Assembly: GCA_018715165.1 (NCBI GenBank)
Contig: DVMC01000141.1
Coordinates: 1-51,204 of the forward strand
Length of the DNA: 51,204 nt
Direction of reading: 5' to 3'
Source: Limiplasma pullistercoris
GTDB taxonomy: Bacteria; Bacillota; Clostridia; Christensenellales; Aristaeellaceae
Part shown: positions 25,139 through 32,548 of the stretch, piece after piece
Layout of the letters: each line of letters begins with the position of its first letter
Position numbering within the stretch: position 1 is the first letter of the stretch
Translations under genes and position numbers: made by a program
Notes under the pieces: model-generated
Told to the model about the DNA's origin: nothing
What the model saw: the letters and a program-made list of their open reading frames with translations, nothing else
Database searches by the model: none

Positions 25139-26500
25139 ATGAGCAAGAAAAAGCGCGCGCTCAAGGCGTTGGTATGGCTGGGCGTGATTGTGGCGGCCTG
25201 CATGTACTTTTCGCGCACCATCCAGACCATCACCACGCCCAAGGTCAAGCTGGTGCAGGCCACCACGGGGCGCATCGAGCAGAAGATCTCCGTGGACGCC
25301 AAGCCGTATTTTCCCGTGGAGACGGAAATCACCCTCAACAAGGCCAAGGACTATCCCATCACGGTGGATAAGGTGTATGTCAAGCCCGGCCTGCTAGTCA
25401 AGGAGGGCGATACCATCTTCACCGCTACCATCAACGATTATCAGACCAAGGAAGAGGACCTGCTGACCAAGTACAACGAAAAGTCGCAGGAGCTGATCGA
25501 CCTGGACATCAAGAACCGGAAAAACTCCAAGCAGAGCATGCAGAACGATCTCTATGACCTGATGATCGAAAAGCAAGATGCGCTCAACGAGGCTGAGAGC
25601 AAAGCGCGCCTGGCGGCAGCTGCCGAGGGGATCGAGCTGACCTTTGATCAGACCCTCTGGGAAGCCAAGGCCAAGCAGGCGGGCGCTTCAAACGAGACCA
25701 TGGCGCTCATCCGTACCGCCGCAGCGGCCCGCGAAGCCTTCCAGACCGCGCGCGACGACTTCTACGCCAGCTATGAAAACAAGAAGATCAAGGTCAGCGA
25801 CGAGGTGTTCAAATACATCAACGACCGAAACAAGCTCTTGCAGGAGATGCAGGACCTCAGCGACCAGATGGTTGAGCTCCTGGAGGCCAAGCAGGCCCTG
25901 GGCACGGTGACGGCCACCAGCGAAGGGTACATCGTGGCGCTGGACCTCAAAGCCGGCGACAGCTACGACGGGCAGAAGTCCGCCTACACCATTGCCAAGA
26001 AGGAGGACGTGCCGGTGCTGCGCGCCGATGTGACGGATCTCAAAAAGGACGTGACCGAGGGCGCGCGCGTGGAGGTGGCGGGCGACTACGACACTTTCCG
26101 CAGCGAGGTCACCGCCGTGGTGGATGATACCGATGGCCGCAAATACGCGGAAATCGAGCTGACGGACGATTTTCTGCGCACGGCGGGCGGCATGCAGAAG
26201 CTCCTGCAGGACGGAAGCCTACAGGTGAGCATCGTGTTCCGCGCGCGCAAAAACGCGACCATCATCCCCGCATCCGCCCTCCGGAGCGAGGGAGATGGCG
26301 AATACGTCTTTGTGGCGGAGCGCGAATACGGCGGATTCCTCAACTCCGGCGGGCTGAAGGCCAAAAAGACGAGCGTCACCGTGATCGACCGCAGCGATAC
26401 GGCGGTCAGCGTGCAGGAGGATTTGAGCTATCAGAGCATCATCGACCGGGCCGACCGCACCGTGGAGGACGGAAAGCCCGTGATGGAATATGTGGAGTAA
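25139..26500 (+). CDS. MacA/HlyD-like membrane-fusion (adaptor) protein
   Basis: A 453-residue protein with one N-terminal membrane anchor (about 10-27) and an extracellular part. The first half-lipoyl motif is near 85-100 (VYVKPGLLVKEGDTIFTATI). A long alpha-helical coiled-coil hairpin spans about 100-255 (KEEDLLTKYNEKSQELIDL and onward). The returning half-lipoyl motif is GTVTATSEGYIVALDLKAGD near 258-277. Beta-barrel and membrane-proximal regions follow (LRADVTDLKKDVTEGARVEV; ATIIPASALR). This is the MacA/YknX-type adaptor order. In Gram-positive bacteria such adaptors partner MacB-type ABC exporters. Its location behind importer permeases is unusual. A MacB-like membrane protein gene follows after three bases. 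Confidence 0.85.
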   Translation: MSKKKRALKALVWLGVIVAACMYFSRTIQTITTPKVKLVQATTGRIEQKISVDAKPYFPVETEITLNKAKDYPITVDKVYVKPGLLVKEGDTIFTATINDYQTKEEDLLTKYNEKSQELIDLDIKNRKNSKQSMQNDLYDLMIEKQDALNEAESKARLAAAAEGIELTFDQTLWEAKAKQAGASNETMALIRTAAAAREAFQTARDDFYASYENKKIKVSDEVFKYINDRNKLLQEMQDLSDQMVELLEAKQALGTVTATSEGYIVALDLKAGDSYDGQKSAYTIAKKEDVPVLRADVTDLKKDVTEGARVEVAGDYDTFRSEVTAVVDDTDGRKYAEIELTDDFLRTAGGMQKLLQDGSLQVSIVFRARKNATIIPASALRSEGDGEYVFVAEREYGGFLNSGGLKAKKTSVTVIDRSDTAVSVQEDLSYQSIIDRADRTVEDGKPVMEYVE

Positions 26501-26503
26501 GCC

Positions 26504-27730
26504 ATGCTGAAAGCATTTTGCAAACGCCGTAAGGGGACGCTTGTGCTGCTGGTCATTGCGCTGGCGGCCATGGCCTTCGCGTGGGTGAATATCCAGGCCG
26601 TGCCGGGCACATTCCAGCATGTCTATGCCGCGCCCCAGCCCGCGGCTGCCGCCGAGGACGAAAAGGAAACCAACAGCGGCCTGCGCGACGCGCGCCTGAA
26701 AACCCGCGAGCTGGAGACCGAGCTGGAGGGCGCCTGCGAGGACATGACGCTCTATGTGCTGTCCCAGCCCGCATCCGTTTCCATTCCCGACGGGGGAAAA
26801 AGCGTGAGCGCGCGCCTGGTGGGTGTGGAGGAGAGCTGGTTTTACCTCAAATCGCCGGTGCTGCTTAACGGCCGGCAGCTGTACCCGGACGAATGCGTCT
26901 ACGGCGAGCGCGTGGCCATGGTGGACGAGCAGCTGGCCGTGGCCCTGTTTCAGTACGCTGAGCCGCTGGGCGAGGAAATTGAAATCGGCGGGCAGCGTTA
27001 CCGCATCGTGGGCGTGATCAAAGCGGGCAAGCGCGTGGGCGACCAGATGGATTACAGCCTGTACGTGCCGCTGCGCTCGCTGGAGGATACGAGCGTCGCG
27101 TTGACCGCGCTGGTGTATGAGGCGCGGCCCGTGCAGGGCGCGGGCGGATGGTCCGCGTTCCAGACCGCGTCGCAGAAGCTGGGCGAAGGCACCACCATCA
27201 GCCTGGTCAAGGAGCGCATGAACGCCGCCATGCCCTTGCGCATCCTCTTCACGCTGCTAGGCATGGCGATGGCGCTGTGGGGCGTGAGATGGATGAACCG
27301 CCGGAGCGCGCGCTTTGCCGCCGCCTATCACGACCGTCTGCAAACGCAGTATGCCGCGCGTCTGGTGGGCTTTGCGGCGGTACGCCTGCTGCTGCTGGCG
27401 CTGGGATACCTCGCCTGTGCGGCGGCCCTGGCCTGGCTGTTTACCCAGCTGGTGGCGCCGGTGTACACCTTCCCCGAATGGGTCCCCGCGGTGCTGGTGG
27501 AACCCAAGGATATTCAGACCGCCTTCTGGAACGTGTGGCAGACTTCCGCCACTGTGGTGGAATACCGCACGCCGGAACTTTTGCGCCTGCGCTTTCTGCG
27601 CGAGGTGATGGCGTGGTCCTGCGGCGCGGTCGCGCTGCTGTTGGGCAGCCTGGCGGGCGCGGGTGGCGTGCTTTTCAAACGGTCCGTCCCCGGCGAGCCA
27701 TCGCCGGCGGAGGGTGCTGAATGGTCTTGA
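26504..27730 (+). CDS. MacB/FtsX-like membrane protein without ATPase domain
   Basis: A 408-residue protein. TM1 is at about 11-31. An extracellular region of about 210 residues follows, and three more membrane helices lie near 243-263, 290-325 and 368-395. The extracellular region contains ERVAMVDEQLAVALFQYAEP followed by GEEIEIGGQRYRIVGVIK near 143-173, the signature of the MacB periplasmic core domain, then SLYVPLRSL. Topology and domain match the membrane half of MacB/FtsX transporters. No nucleotide-binding domain is fused and none is encoded nearby. It starts three bases after the adaptor gene, so the two likely form a complex. Function unknown; the fold call rests on the PCD motif and topology. 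Confidence 0.75.
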   Translation: MLKAFCKRRKGTLVLLVIALAAMAFAWVNIQAVPGTFQHVYAAPQPAAAAEDEKETNSGLRDARLKTRELETELEGACEDMTLYVLSQPASVSIPDGGKSVSARLVGVEESWFYLKSPVLLNGRQLYPDECVYGERVAMVDEQLAVALFQYAEPLGEEIEIGGQRYRIVGVIKAGKRVGDQMDYSLYVPLRSLEDTSVALTALVYEARPVQGAGGWSAFQTASQKLGEGTTISLVKERMNAAMPLRILFTLLGMAMALWGVRWMNRRSARFAAAYHDRLQTQYAARLVGFAAVRLLLLALGYLACAAALAWLFTQLVAPVYTFPEWVPAVLVEPKDIQTAFWNVWQTSATVVEYRTPELLRLRFLREVMAWSCGAVALLLGSLAGAGGVLFKRSVPGEPSPAEGAEWS

Positions 27731-27744
27731 AAGGAAGCGGCGCC

Positions 27745-29631
27745 ATGAATCCCACATTGGCCTATAAGATCAAAATGCTTCCCGAAAGCCCCGGCTGCTA
27801 CATCATGAAAAGCCGGGGCGAGATCATTTACGTCGGCAAGGCCGTCAACCTGAAAAACCGCGTGCGGCAGTATTTCCATGGGTCGCATACGCCCAAGGTG
27901 GCCGCCATGGTCAGCCGCGTGGATGATTTTGACCTCATGCTCTGCCAAACCAACTTTGAGGCGCTCACCCTGGAATGCAACCTGATCAAGAAGCACCGCC
28001 CCTTCTATAACATCCTGCTCAAGGACGACAAGCATTACCCCTACCTGCGCATCGACCTTGGCGAGCCCTTCCCACGCCTGACGCTGGCGCGCAACATGGA
28101 TGACCAGCGCGCGGGCGTGAAGTACTTCGGCCCCTACATCGGGGCCACAGCCGTCCGGCAGGTGATGGATGAGGTGCGGCGCTTCTTTCCGCTGCGCACC
28201 TGCAACCTCAGTTTTCCGGTCAAGTCGCCCCGGCGGCCTTGCGTGCACCATCAGATCGGGCAATGCCTGGCGCCCTGCGCGGGTGGGGTGAGCGAGGAGA
28301 CGTACCGCGCGATTCTGGCGCGCGTGATTGATTTTCTCAACGGGGACAGCCGGGAGCTGCTCTCCGAGCTCACCCGCGAGATGAACGTGGCCAGCGCCCG
28401 CATGGAGTACGAGCAGGCGGCGGTGCTGCGGGACAAGATTGCGGACATTCGCCAGCTGATGGAGGAACAGCATGCCATTCAGACCCGCGATGTGGAGCAG
28501 GACGTGCTGGCTGTGGCGCTGGACGAGCAGGACGCCATGGTGCAGCTGACGCACATCCGCGCGGGGCGCATCGAGGGCGGGCGAGCCTTCCTGATGGAGC
28601 ACTGCGGCGCGGAAGCGCCGGAGGAGGTGCTGGCCGGGTTTTTGACCCAGTATTACGACGACGGGCACCTGATCCCCCGCAATGTGCTGGCGCAGGCGCT
28701 GCCCGAACCGCTGGACGAACTGGAGCGCTGGCTGCGGGAGCGTCGGGGCGGGGCGGTGACGCTGGCGGTGCCTCAGCGGGGGGACAAGGCGGATCTGGTG
28801 CGCCTGGCCCTGAAAAATGCCGAGGATGCGCTCTTCAAGCACCGGCAAAGCGCCGAGGTCAAGGATATGCGCACCCGGCAGGCCATGCTGGAACTCAAGG
28901 AGGCGCTGAACCTGCCCGCTTTGCCCCGGCGCATTGAGGGATACGACATCTCCAATACGCAGGGCATATTGAGCGTGGCGAGCATGGTGGTGTTTCAGGA
29001 CGGCTTGCCCGACAAGAAGGCCTACCGCATCTACCGCATCAAAACCGTCGAGGGCGCCAACGACTTTGCCTCCATGGCGGAGGTCATCACCCGCCGCTTC
29101 ACCCATGGACTCAAGGAGCGCCACGAACGCGAGCAGGCGGGGCTGGACCCGGATGCGGGCAGCTTTTCCAGGATGCCGGATGTGATCCTCATCGACGGCG
29201 GACCGGAGCAGCTGCTCTTTGCGCACCGCGCCATGGAGGAGGCCGGCGCGAGCGTACCGATGTTCGGCCTGGCGAAGCGCTTTGAGGAGATTTACCTGCC
29301 GGGCCGGGAGGACCCCATCGTGCTGGACCGGCGGTCCAACGCGCTGCATCTGGTACAGCATGTGCGCGACGAGGCGCACCGCTTCGGCATTACGCACCAC
29401 CGGGCGCTGCGCGGCAAGGAGGGCCTGAAAAGCGAGCTGTCATCGATCCCCGGCGTGGGGCCGAAGAAGCAGGCGGCGCTCATCCGTCATTTCCGCAGTG
29501 TGAAGGCTATTTTTGAAGCCACACAGGAGGAGCTGTGCCAGGTGGAGGGCATCAGCGACGGGTTGGCGCAGCGGATTATGGATTACGCCGCGCAGCGCGG
29601 CAAGGGTTCGGCTCCGCGGACACAGGAATAA
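27745..29631 (+). CDS. uvrC: UvrABC excinuclease subunit C
   Basis: A 628-residue UvrC, the nuclease that makes both incisions around DNA lesions in nucleotide excision repair. The N-terminal GIY-YIG nuclease is at 17-32 and onward (GCYIM...IIYVGKAVNLKNRVRQYF). The UVR domain that contacts UvrB is near 205-240. The C-terminal RNase-H-like endonuclease has its catalytic Asp in GYDISNTQG and its second acidic motif in VILIDGGPEQL. A tandem helix-hairpin-helix (IPGVGPKKQAALIRHF; VEGISDGLAQRI) closes it. The start is the ATG after AAAGGAAG; an ATG at 27721 overlaps the preceding gene. It begins 14 bases after the MacB-like gene, so it probably shares that transcript, an unexpected pairing. Confidence 0.97.
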   Translation: MNPTLAYKIKMLPESPGCYIMKSRGEIIYVGKAVNLKNRVRQYFHGSHTPKVAAMVSRVDDFDLMLCQTNFEALTLECNLIKKHRPFYNILLKDDKHYPYLRIDLGEPFPRLTLARNMDDQRAGVKYFGPYIGATAVRQVMDEVRRFFPLRTCNLSFPVKSPRRPCVHHQIGQCLAPCAGGVSEETYRAILARVIDFLNGDSRELLSELTREMNVASARMEYEQAAVLRDKIADIRQLMEEQHAIQTRDVEQDVLAVALDEQDAMVQLTHIRAGRIEGGRAFLMEHCGAEAPEEVLAGFLTQYYDDGHLIPRNVLAQALPEPLDELERWLRERRGGAVTLAVPQRGDKADLVRLALKNAEDALFKHRQSAEVKDMRTRQAMLELKEALNLPALPRRIEGYDISNTQGILSVASMVVFQDGLPDKKAYRIYRIKTVEGANDFASMAEVITRRFTHGLKERHEREQAGLDPDAGSFSRMPDVILIDGGPEQLLFAHRAMEEAGASVPMFGLAKRFEEIYLPGREDPIVLDRRSNALHLVQHVRDEAHRFGITHHRALRGKEGLKSELSSIPGVGPKKQAALIRHFRSVKAIFEATQEELCQVEGISDGLAQRIMDYAAQRGKGSAPRTQE

Positions 29632-29670
29632 AAAAGTCCCGCTTTTTCCGGACGGAAGAAGCGGGGCTTT
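29631..29670. terminator. Bidirectional terminator between uvrC and the VanW gene
   Basis: A 17-bp stem formed by 29633-29649 and 29654-29670 (two G-U pairs in the plus-strand RNA) with a GGAC loop. On the minus strand the stem ends in a T-run (A-run 29630-29635 on plus), making a strong terminator for the VanW gene. On the plus strand the CTTTG tail is weaker but serves uvrC. A second perfect palindrome, TGTAAGC-GT-GCTTACA, at 29674-29689 overlaps the VanW gene's stop codon. Confidence 0.85.
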
Positions 29671-29684
29671 GTATGTAAGCGTGC

Positions 29685-30998
29685 TTACACCTTGTAGATG
29701 CAGCAGGTGACGAGGCCGTCGGATACGAACATCTGGTAACGGATGGCGTAGGGCATGGTGTTAACCATGGTCAGGTTGATGTCGCCGCCGCCCACGGCCG
29801 CGTCGAAACCCTTCTTGGCGTAATAGATGCCCACGTCCGCGTGAACCTTGCGGTGTGTAACCAGCAGCGGAAGCTGGATGGTGGCAATATAGAAGGTGGT
29901 GTTGACCTGACAGGTTCCTCCGCCATAGCCCCAGAGCGCGTCCTTTTTCATGATGGGCGCCTTGTGGTAGCCTGTGGACTGTGAGAAGGGACCGATGGTC
30001 TGATGCTGGTTATATTCTTCGCCGGGCTGGAGGATGGTGCCGGTAATCATGCTGGAGGAGAGGCGAATGTTCCAGTTGCGGCCCTGATACTGCAGGGTGG
30101 AGATGCCCACGGCATAGTAGGTGCTCATCGTGCTGATCAGATCGCCGCTTTCGGCGCTCTCCCAATCTTTGACCGGCACGATCCAGGCGACATCCTCTTC
30201 CTTGATATAGCCGGTGGTGCGCCAGTAGGGCAGGGGGTAGCGGCCCTCCTCGTCCAGCTCAAAGACTGCGATCGCCGCGCCGGGGTTGATGGTCTTGAGT
30301 ACGGAGTCGTCCTCCATGCTGTAGATGGTGGTGGTGTGGTTGACGAACGCCAGGTACGGCATGATATCCAACCCCGGAATCTCGCCCACGTAGGGATCGA
30401 TGCGGTCCCACTTGAACAGCGAGGAGGTGCGAATGTAGCCGCAGGTATTTTCGTAGCGGCCCAGGCACCACTCGCCGCTCACCTCGCTGACGATCAGCTT
30501 GTCGTACATGGGAATGGTCCCGATCTTGCGGCTGAGCTCGTTGGGCTCCAGGTAGATGATGGCGTTCTTGACCGCATAGGCATAATAGCCCTCGTAGAAG
30601 TTATCCGGACTGGTGGTAAAGCCGGGCGCCTCCACCGGGTCGGCCACTTCGATTTCAAGGTCCGCCGTGCCGTTGGCCTCGGCGGCCTCAAGGTCGTAAA
30701 GGGTGATGTCGTCCAGGTACTCGGTGAGCACATAGCCCTCCATGCGGGTGGTGCGCACCTTGCACCATTCCTCACCCAACTCGATGATATAGACAAAGGA
30801 GTCGCGGGGAATGCTGTCGCCGGCAAGGGCGTCCTTGCTGGGCGAGCGGCGCACCTTCAGCGCTACGCTGGCGATGGCGGTATGCGTGATGGGGGCCTGC
30901 TCCTCTGCGGCCTCCTCCTGTGCAAGGGCGCACAGGGGAGAGAGCGCCATCATCCCGGCCAGCAGCAGCAAAAACAGCGGGCGAATAAAACGCTTCAT
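29685..30998 (-). CDS. SH3-domain and VanW family exported protein
   Basis: A 437-residue secreted protein. The signal peptide (FIRPLFLLLLAGMMALSPLC) ends near ALAQEE. Two or three bacterial SH3-like modules follow; the first reads VALKVRRSPSKDALAGDSIP and WCKVRTTRMEGYVLTEYL. The C-terminal part (from about 310) is a VanW domain: RLSSSMITGTILQPGEEYNQ, then GYGGGTCQVNTTFYIA, then GDINLTMVNTMPYAIRYQ. VanW proteins occur in some vancomycin-resistance clusters but are widespread in clostridia, where their function is unresolved; nothing here implies resistance. The start is the ATG 12 bases after AAAGGAG, a long spacing. It has its own promoter inside the end of the response-regulator gene. Confidence 0.88.
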   Translation of the reverse strand: MKRFIRPLFLLLLAGMMALSPLCALAQEEAAEEQAPITHTAIASVALKVRRSPSKDALAGDSIPRDSFVYIIELGEEWCKVRTTRMEGYVLTEYLDDITLYDLEAAEANGTADLEIEVADPVEAPGFTTSPDNFYEGYYAYAVKNAIIYLEPNELSRKIGTIPMYDKLIVSEVSGEWCLGRYENTCGYIRTSSLFKWDRIDPYVGEIPGLDIMPYLAFVNHTTTIYSMEDDSVLKTINPGAAIAVFELDEEGRYPLPYWRTTGYIKEEDVAWIVPVKDWESAESGDLISTMSTYYAVGISTLQYQGRNWNIRLSSSMITGTILQPGEEYNQHQTIGPFSQSTGYHKAPIMKKDALWGYGGGTCQVNTTFYIATIQLPLLVTHRKVHADVGIYYAKKGFDAAVGGGDINLTMVNTMPYAIRYQMFVSDGLVTCCIYKV

Positions 30999-31058
30999 GT
31001 GAACAAAAGGCTCCTTTACAGTTGGTTGGGATTGCCGGAAATGGCAACAACCCAATCT

Positions 31059-31088
31059 ATTATAACGAGCCGGATGCGGATTCGTCAA
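31059..31088 (-). promoter_or_regulatory. VanW gene promoter
   Basis: On the minus strand TTGACG (31088-31083), an 18-base spacer and consensus TATAAT (31064-31059). The -35 overlaps the last codons of the response-regulator gene. The leader contains an imperfect stem around 31024-31056 (TTGCC with GGCAA flanked by GGG/CCC). The gene can thus be expressed independently of the two-component genes upstream. Confidence 0.75.
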
Positions 31089-32548
31089 TATTTGTTTTCA
31101 TGCCCGCGCGGCGCGGGGTCGACGGGCGTGGAGGGGGACGGGTCATGATCCGGGCGGTTCATCATCTCGCGGGGCGAAAGCGAAAAAAACTGCTTAAAGC
31201 GCTTGGAAAACTGAACCACGTCCGGATAGCCCACCATTGCGCTGATCTCATAAACCTTGTATTCGCCGGCACGCAGCAGATTGCGCGCGATGCTCATGCG
31301 ATAGCGGAACAGATAATCGGAAAAGGCGTATCCCGTGTTGGCCTTAAACAGGGTGCTGAAATAGGAAGGGCTTACGTTCAGCCGCGCGGCGACCCCGCTG
31401 AGGGAAAGGGGGGAACCGTATTCCTCATGGATCATCCGGATGGCTTTGCGAACATAGGCGGTGTAGGCAGGCTGGGAGGACAGCAGCGTATAGAGGCTGA
31501 CCGCCTGCGCCTCCAGCGTCTGCATCAGGTCATAAAGGTTGTTGCACCAGAGCAGCTCTTCCAGGCATTTTTCCACGGACGGGGCGTTGGGCAGGGGGGA
31601 ATGGTAGCGCTCCTCCAGCTGATGATAGAAGGCGCGGAAGTATTCGTTCAGGCGGCTGCGAACGGTGAGAAGCGTTTGTCCCGCGCCGCCGCAGATGGCG
31701 CGCAGGGCGCCGTGCAGGTGGCGTTGCATGGCCTGAATATCCAGGGCGTTCACCACGGCGGGAGACGGCAGCCCCTCTCCTGTCACTGCGGAAGGGGAGA
31801 GCTGGGATTCCCAAAGCTCGTAGAGCGCGGCGTTGAAGCGCAGGTATATGTCCCCGGAGAGGGGAAGAATGCGGAAATGCCCGGCTCGGCAAAGCTGTGC
31901 CGTGGCCTGCGCGGAGGCGTCGTCCTGACAGAGGAATACCGTAACGTGCGCCGAAAGCGCGGTGGCGAAGGGCAGGCCGTCGCCCGGCAGCGAGGCCTGC
32001 GCCGGGTCCACGGCCACCAGCAAAACCAGGGCGCCGGTGTCCAGACCCGCCATGCCCAGCATGCGTTGCAGGGCAGATTCTGCCGCCGGCACCGCGACCA
32101 GGACGTTTCGCAGCCACTCCGTCATGATGTCCGGCGAAAGCGGCATGGCGGAGGAGGGGACGAGCGTCGTTTCCACCTTTTCCACGCAGCGCTTGACGCA
32201 GGCATAGAGCGCGTCAGGTTCAATGGGCTTGAGGATGTAGTCGAACGCGCCCAGCTTGAGCGCCTCCTGCGCATAGCGGAATTCCGAATAGGAACTGACC
32301 AGAATAAACTCGCAGGCGATGCGCTTTTCGCGCACGTATTTGAGCAGGGCGATGCCGTCCATGTTGGGCATGGATACGTCGGTGAGGACGATGTGCGGGC
32401 GGTGCGCCTCGATGGCCTCCACGCCCTCGCGCCCGTCCGCGCACACGGCCACAACCTCTGCGTTCAACGCGCTCCAGTCGATATAGCTTTTCAAGCCTTC
32501 GCGGATCAGGCGTTCGTCGTCGATGATCACAACCCGATACTTATTCAT
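31085..32548 (-). CDS. YesN-type response regulator with AraC output domain
   Basis: A 487-residue response regulator. The N-terminal receiver has the acidic pocket Asp10-Asp11, phospho-acceptor Asp57 (IVLTDVSMPNMDG) and Lys107 (YILKPIEP). A long central region of unknown structure follows (about 130-375). The C-terminal AraC/XylS double helix-turn-helix is near 385-480 (LSGVAARLNVSPSYFSTLFK; YEISAMVGYPDVVQFSKRFK). Such regulators pair with YesM-type kinases and activate carbohydrate uptake operons. The start chosen is the ATG six bases after GGAGG; it overlaps the kinase stop by eight bases, implying translational coupling. The divergent sugar operon at 34585-38534 is the likely target. Confidence 0.93.
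   Translation of the reverse strand: MNKYRVVIIDDERLIREGLKSYIDWSALNAEVVAVCADGREGVEAIEAHRPHIVLTDVSMPNMDGIALLKYVREKRIACEFILVSSYSEFRYAQEALKLGAFDYILKPIEPDALYACVKRCVEKVETTLVPSSAMPLSPDIMTEWLRNVLVAVPAAESALQRMLGMAGLDTGALVLLVAVDPAQASLPGDGLPFATALSAHVTVFLCQDDASAQATAQLCRAGHFRILPLSGDIYLRFNAALYELWESQLSPSAVTGEGLPSPAVVNALDIQAMQRHLHGALRAICGGAGQTLLTVRSRLNEYFRAFYHQLEERYHSPLPNAPSVEKCLEELLWCNNLYDLMQTLEAQAVSLYTLLSSQPAYTAYVRKAIRMIHEEYGSPLSLSGVAARLNVSPSYFSTLFKANTGYAFSDYLFRYRMSIARNLLRAGEYKVYEISAMVGYPDVVQFSKRFKQFFSLSPREMMNRPDHDPSPSTPVDPAPRGHENKY

Noticed and set aside
29674..29689. TGTAAGC-GT-GCTTACA palindrome considered as an operator
   Set aside because: It lies over the VanW stop codon and beside the terminator, with no promoter nearby, so it is more likely part of the 3' structure.
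29685..30998. VanW gene as evidence of glycopeptide resistance
   Set aside because: VanW-domain proteins with SH3 modules are widespread in clostridia, and no vanA/vanH/vanX-type gene is present.
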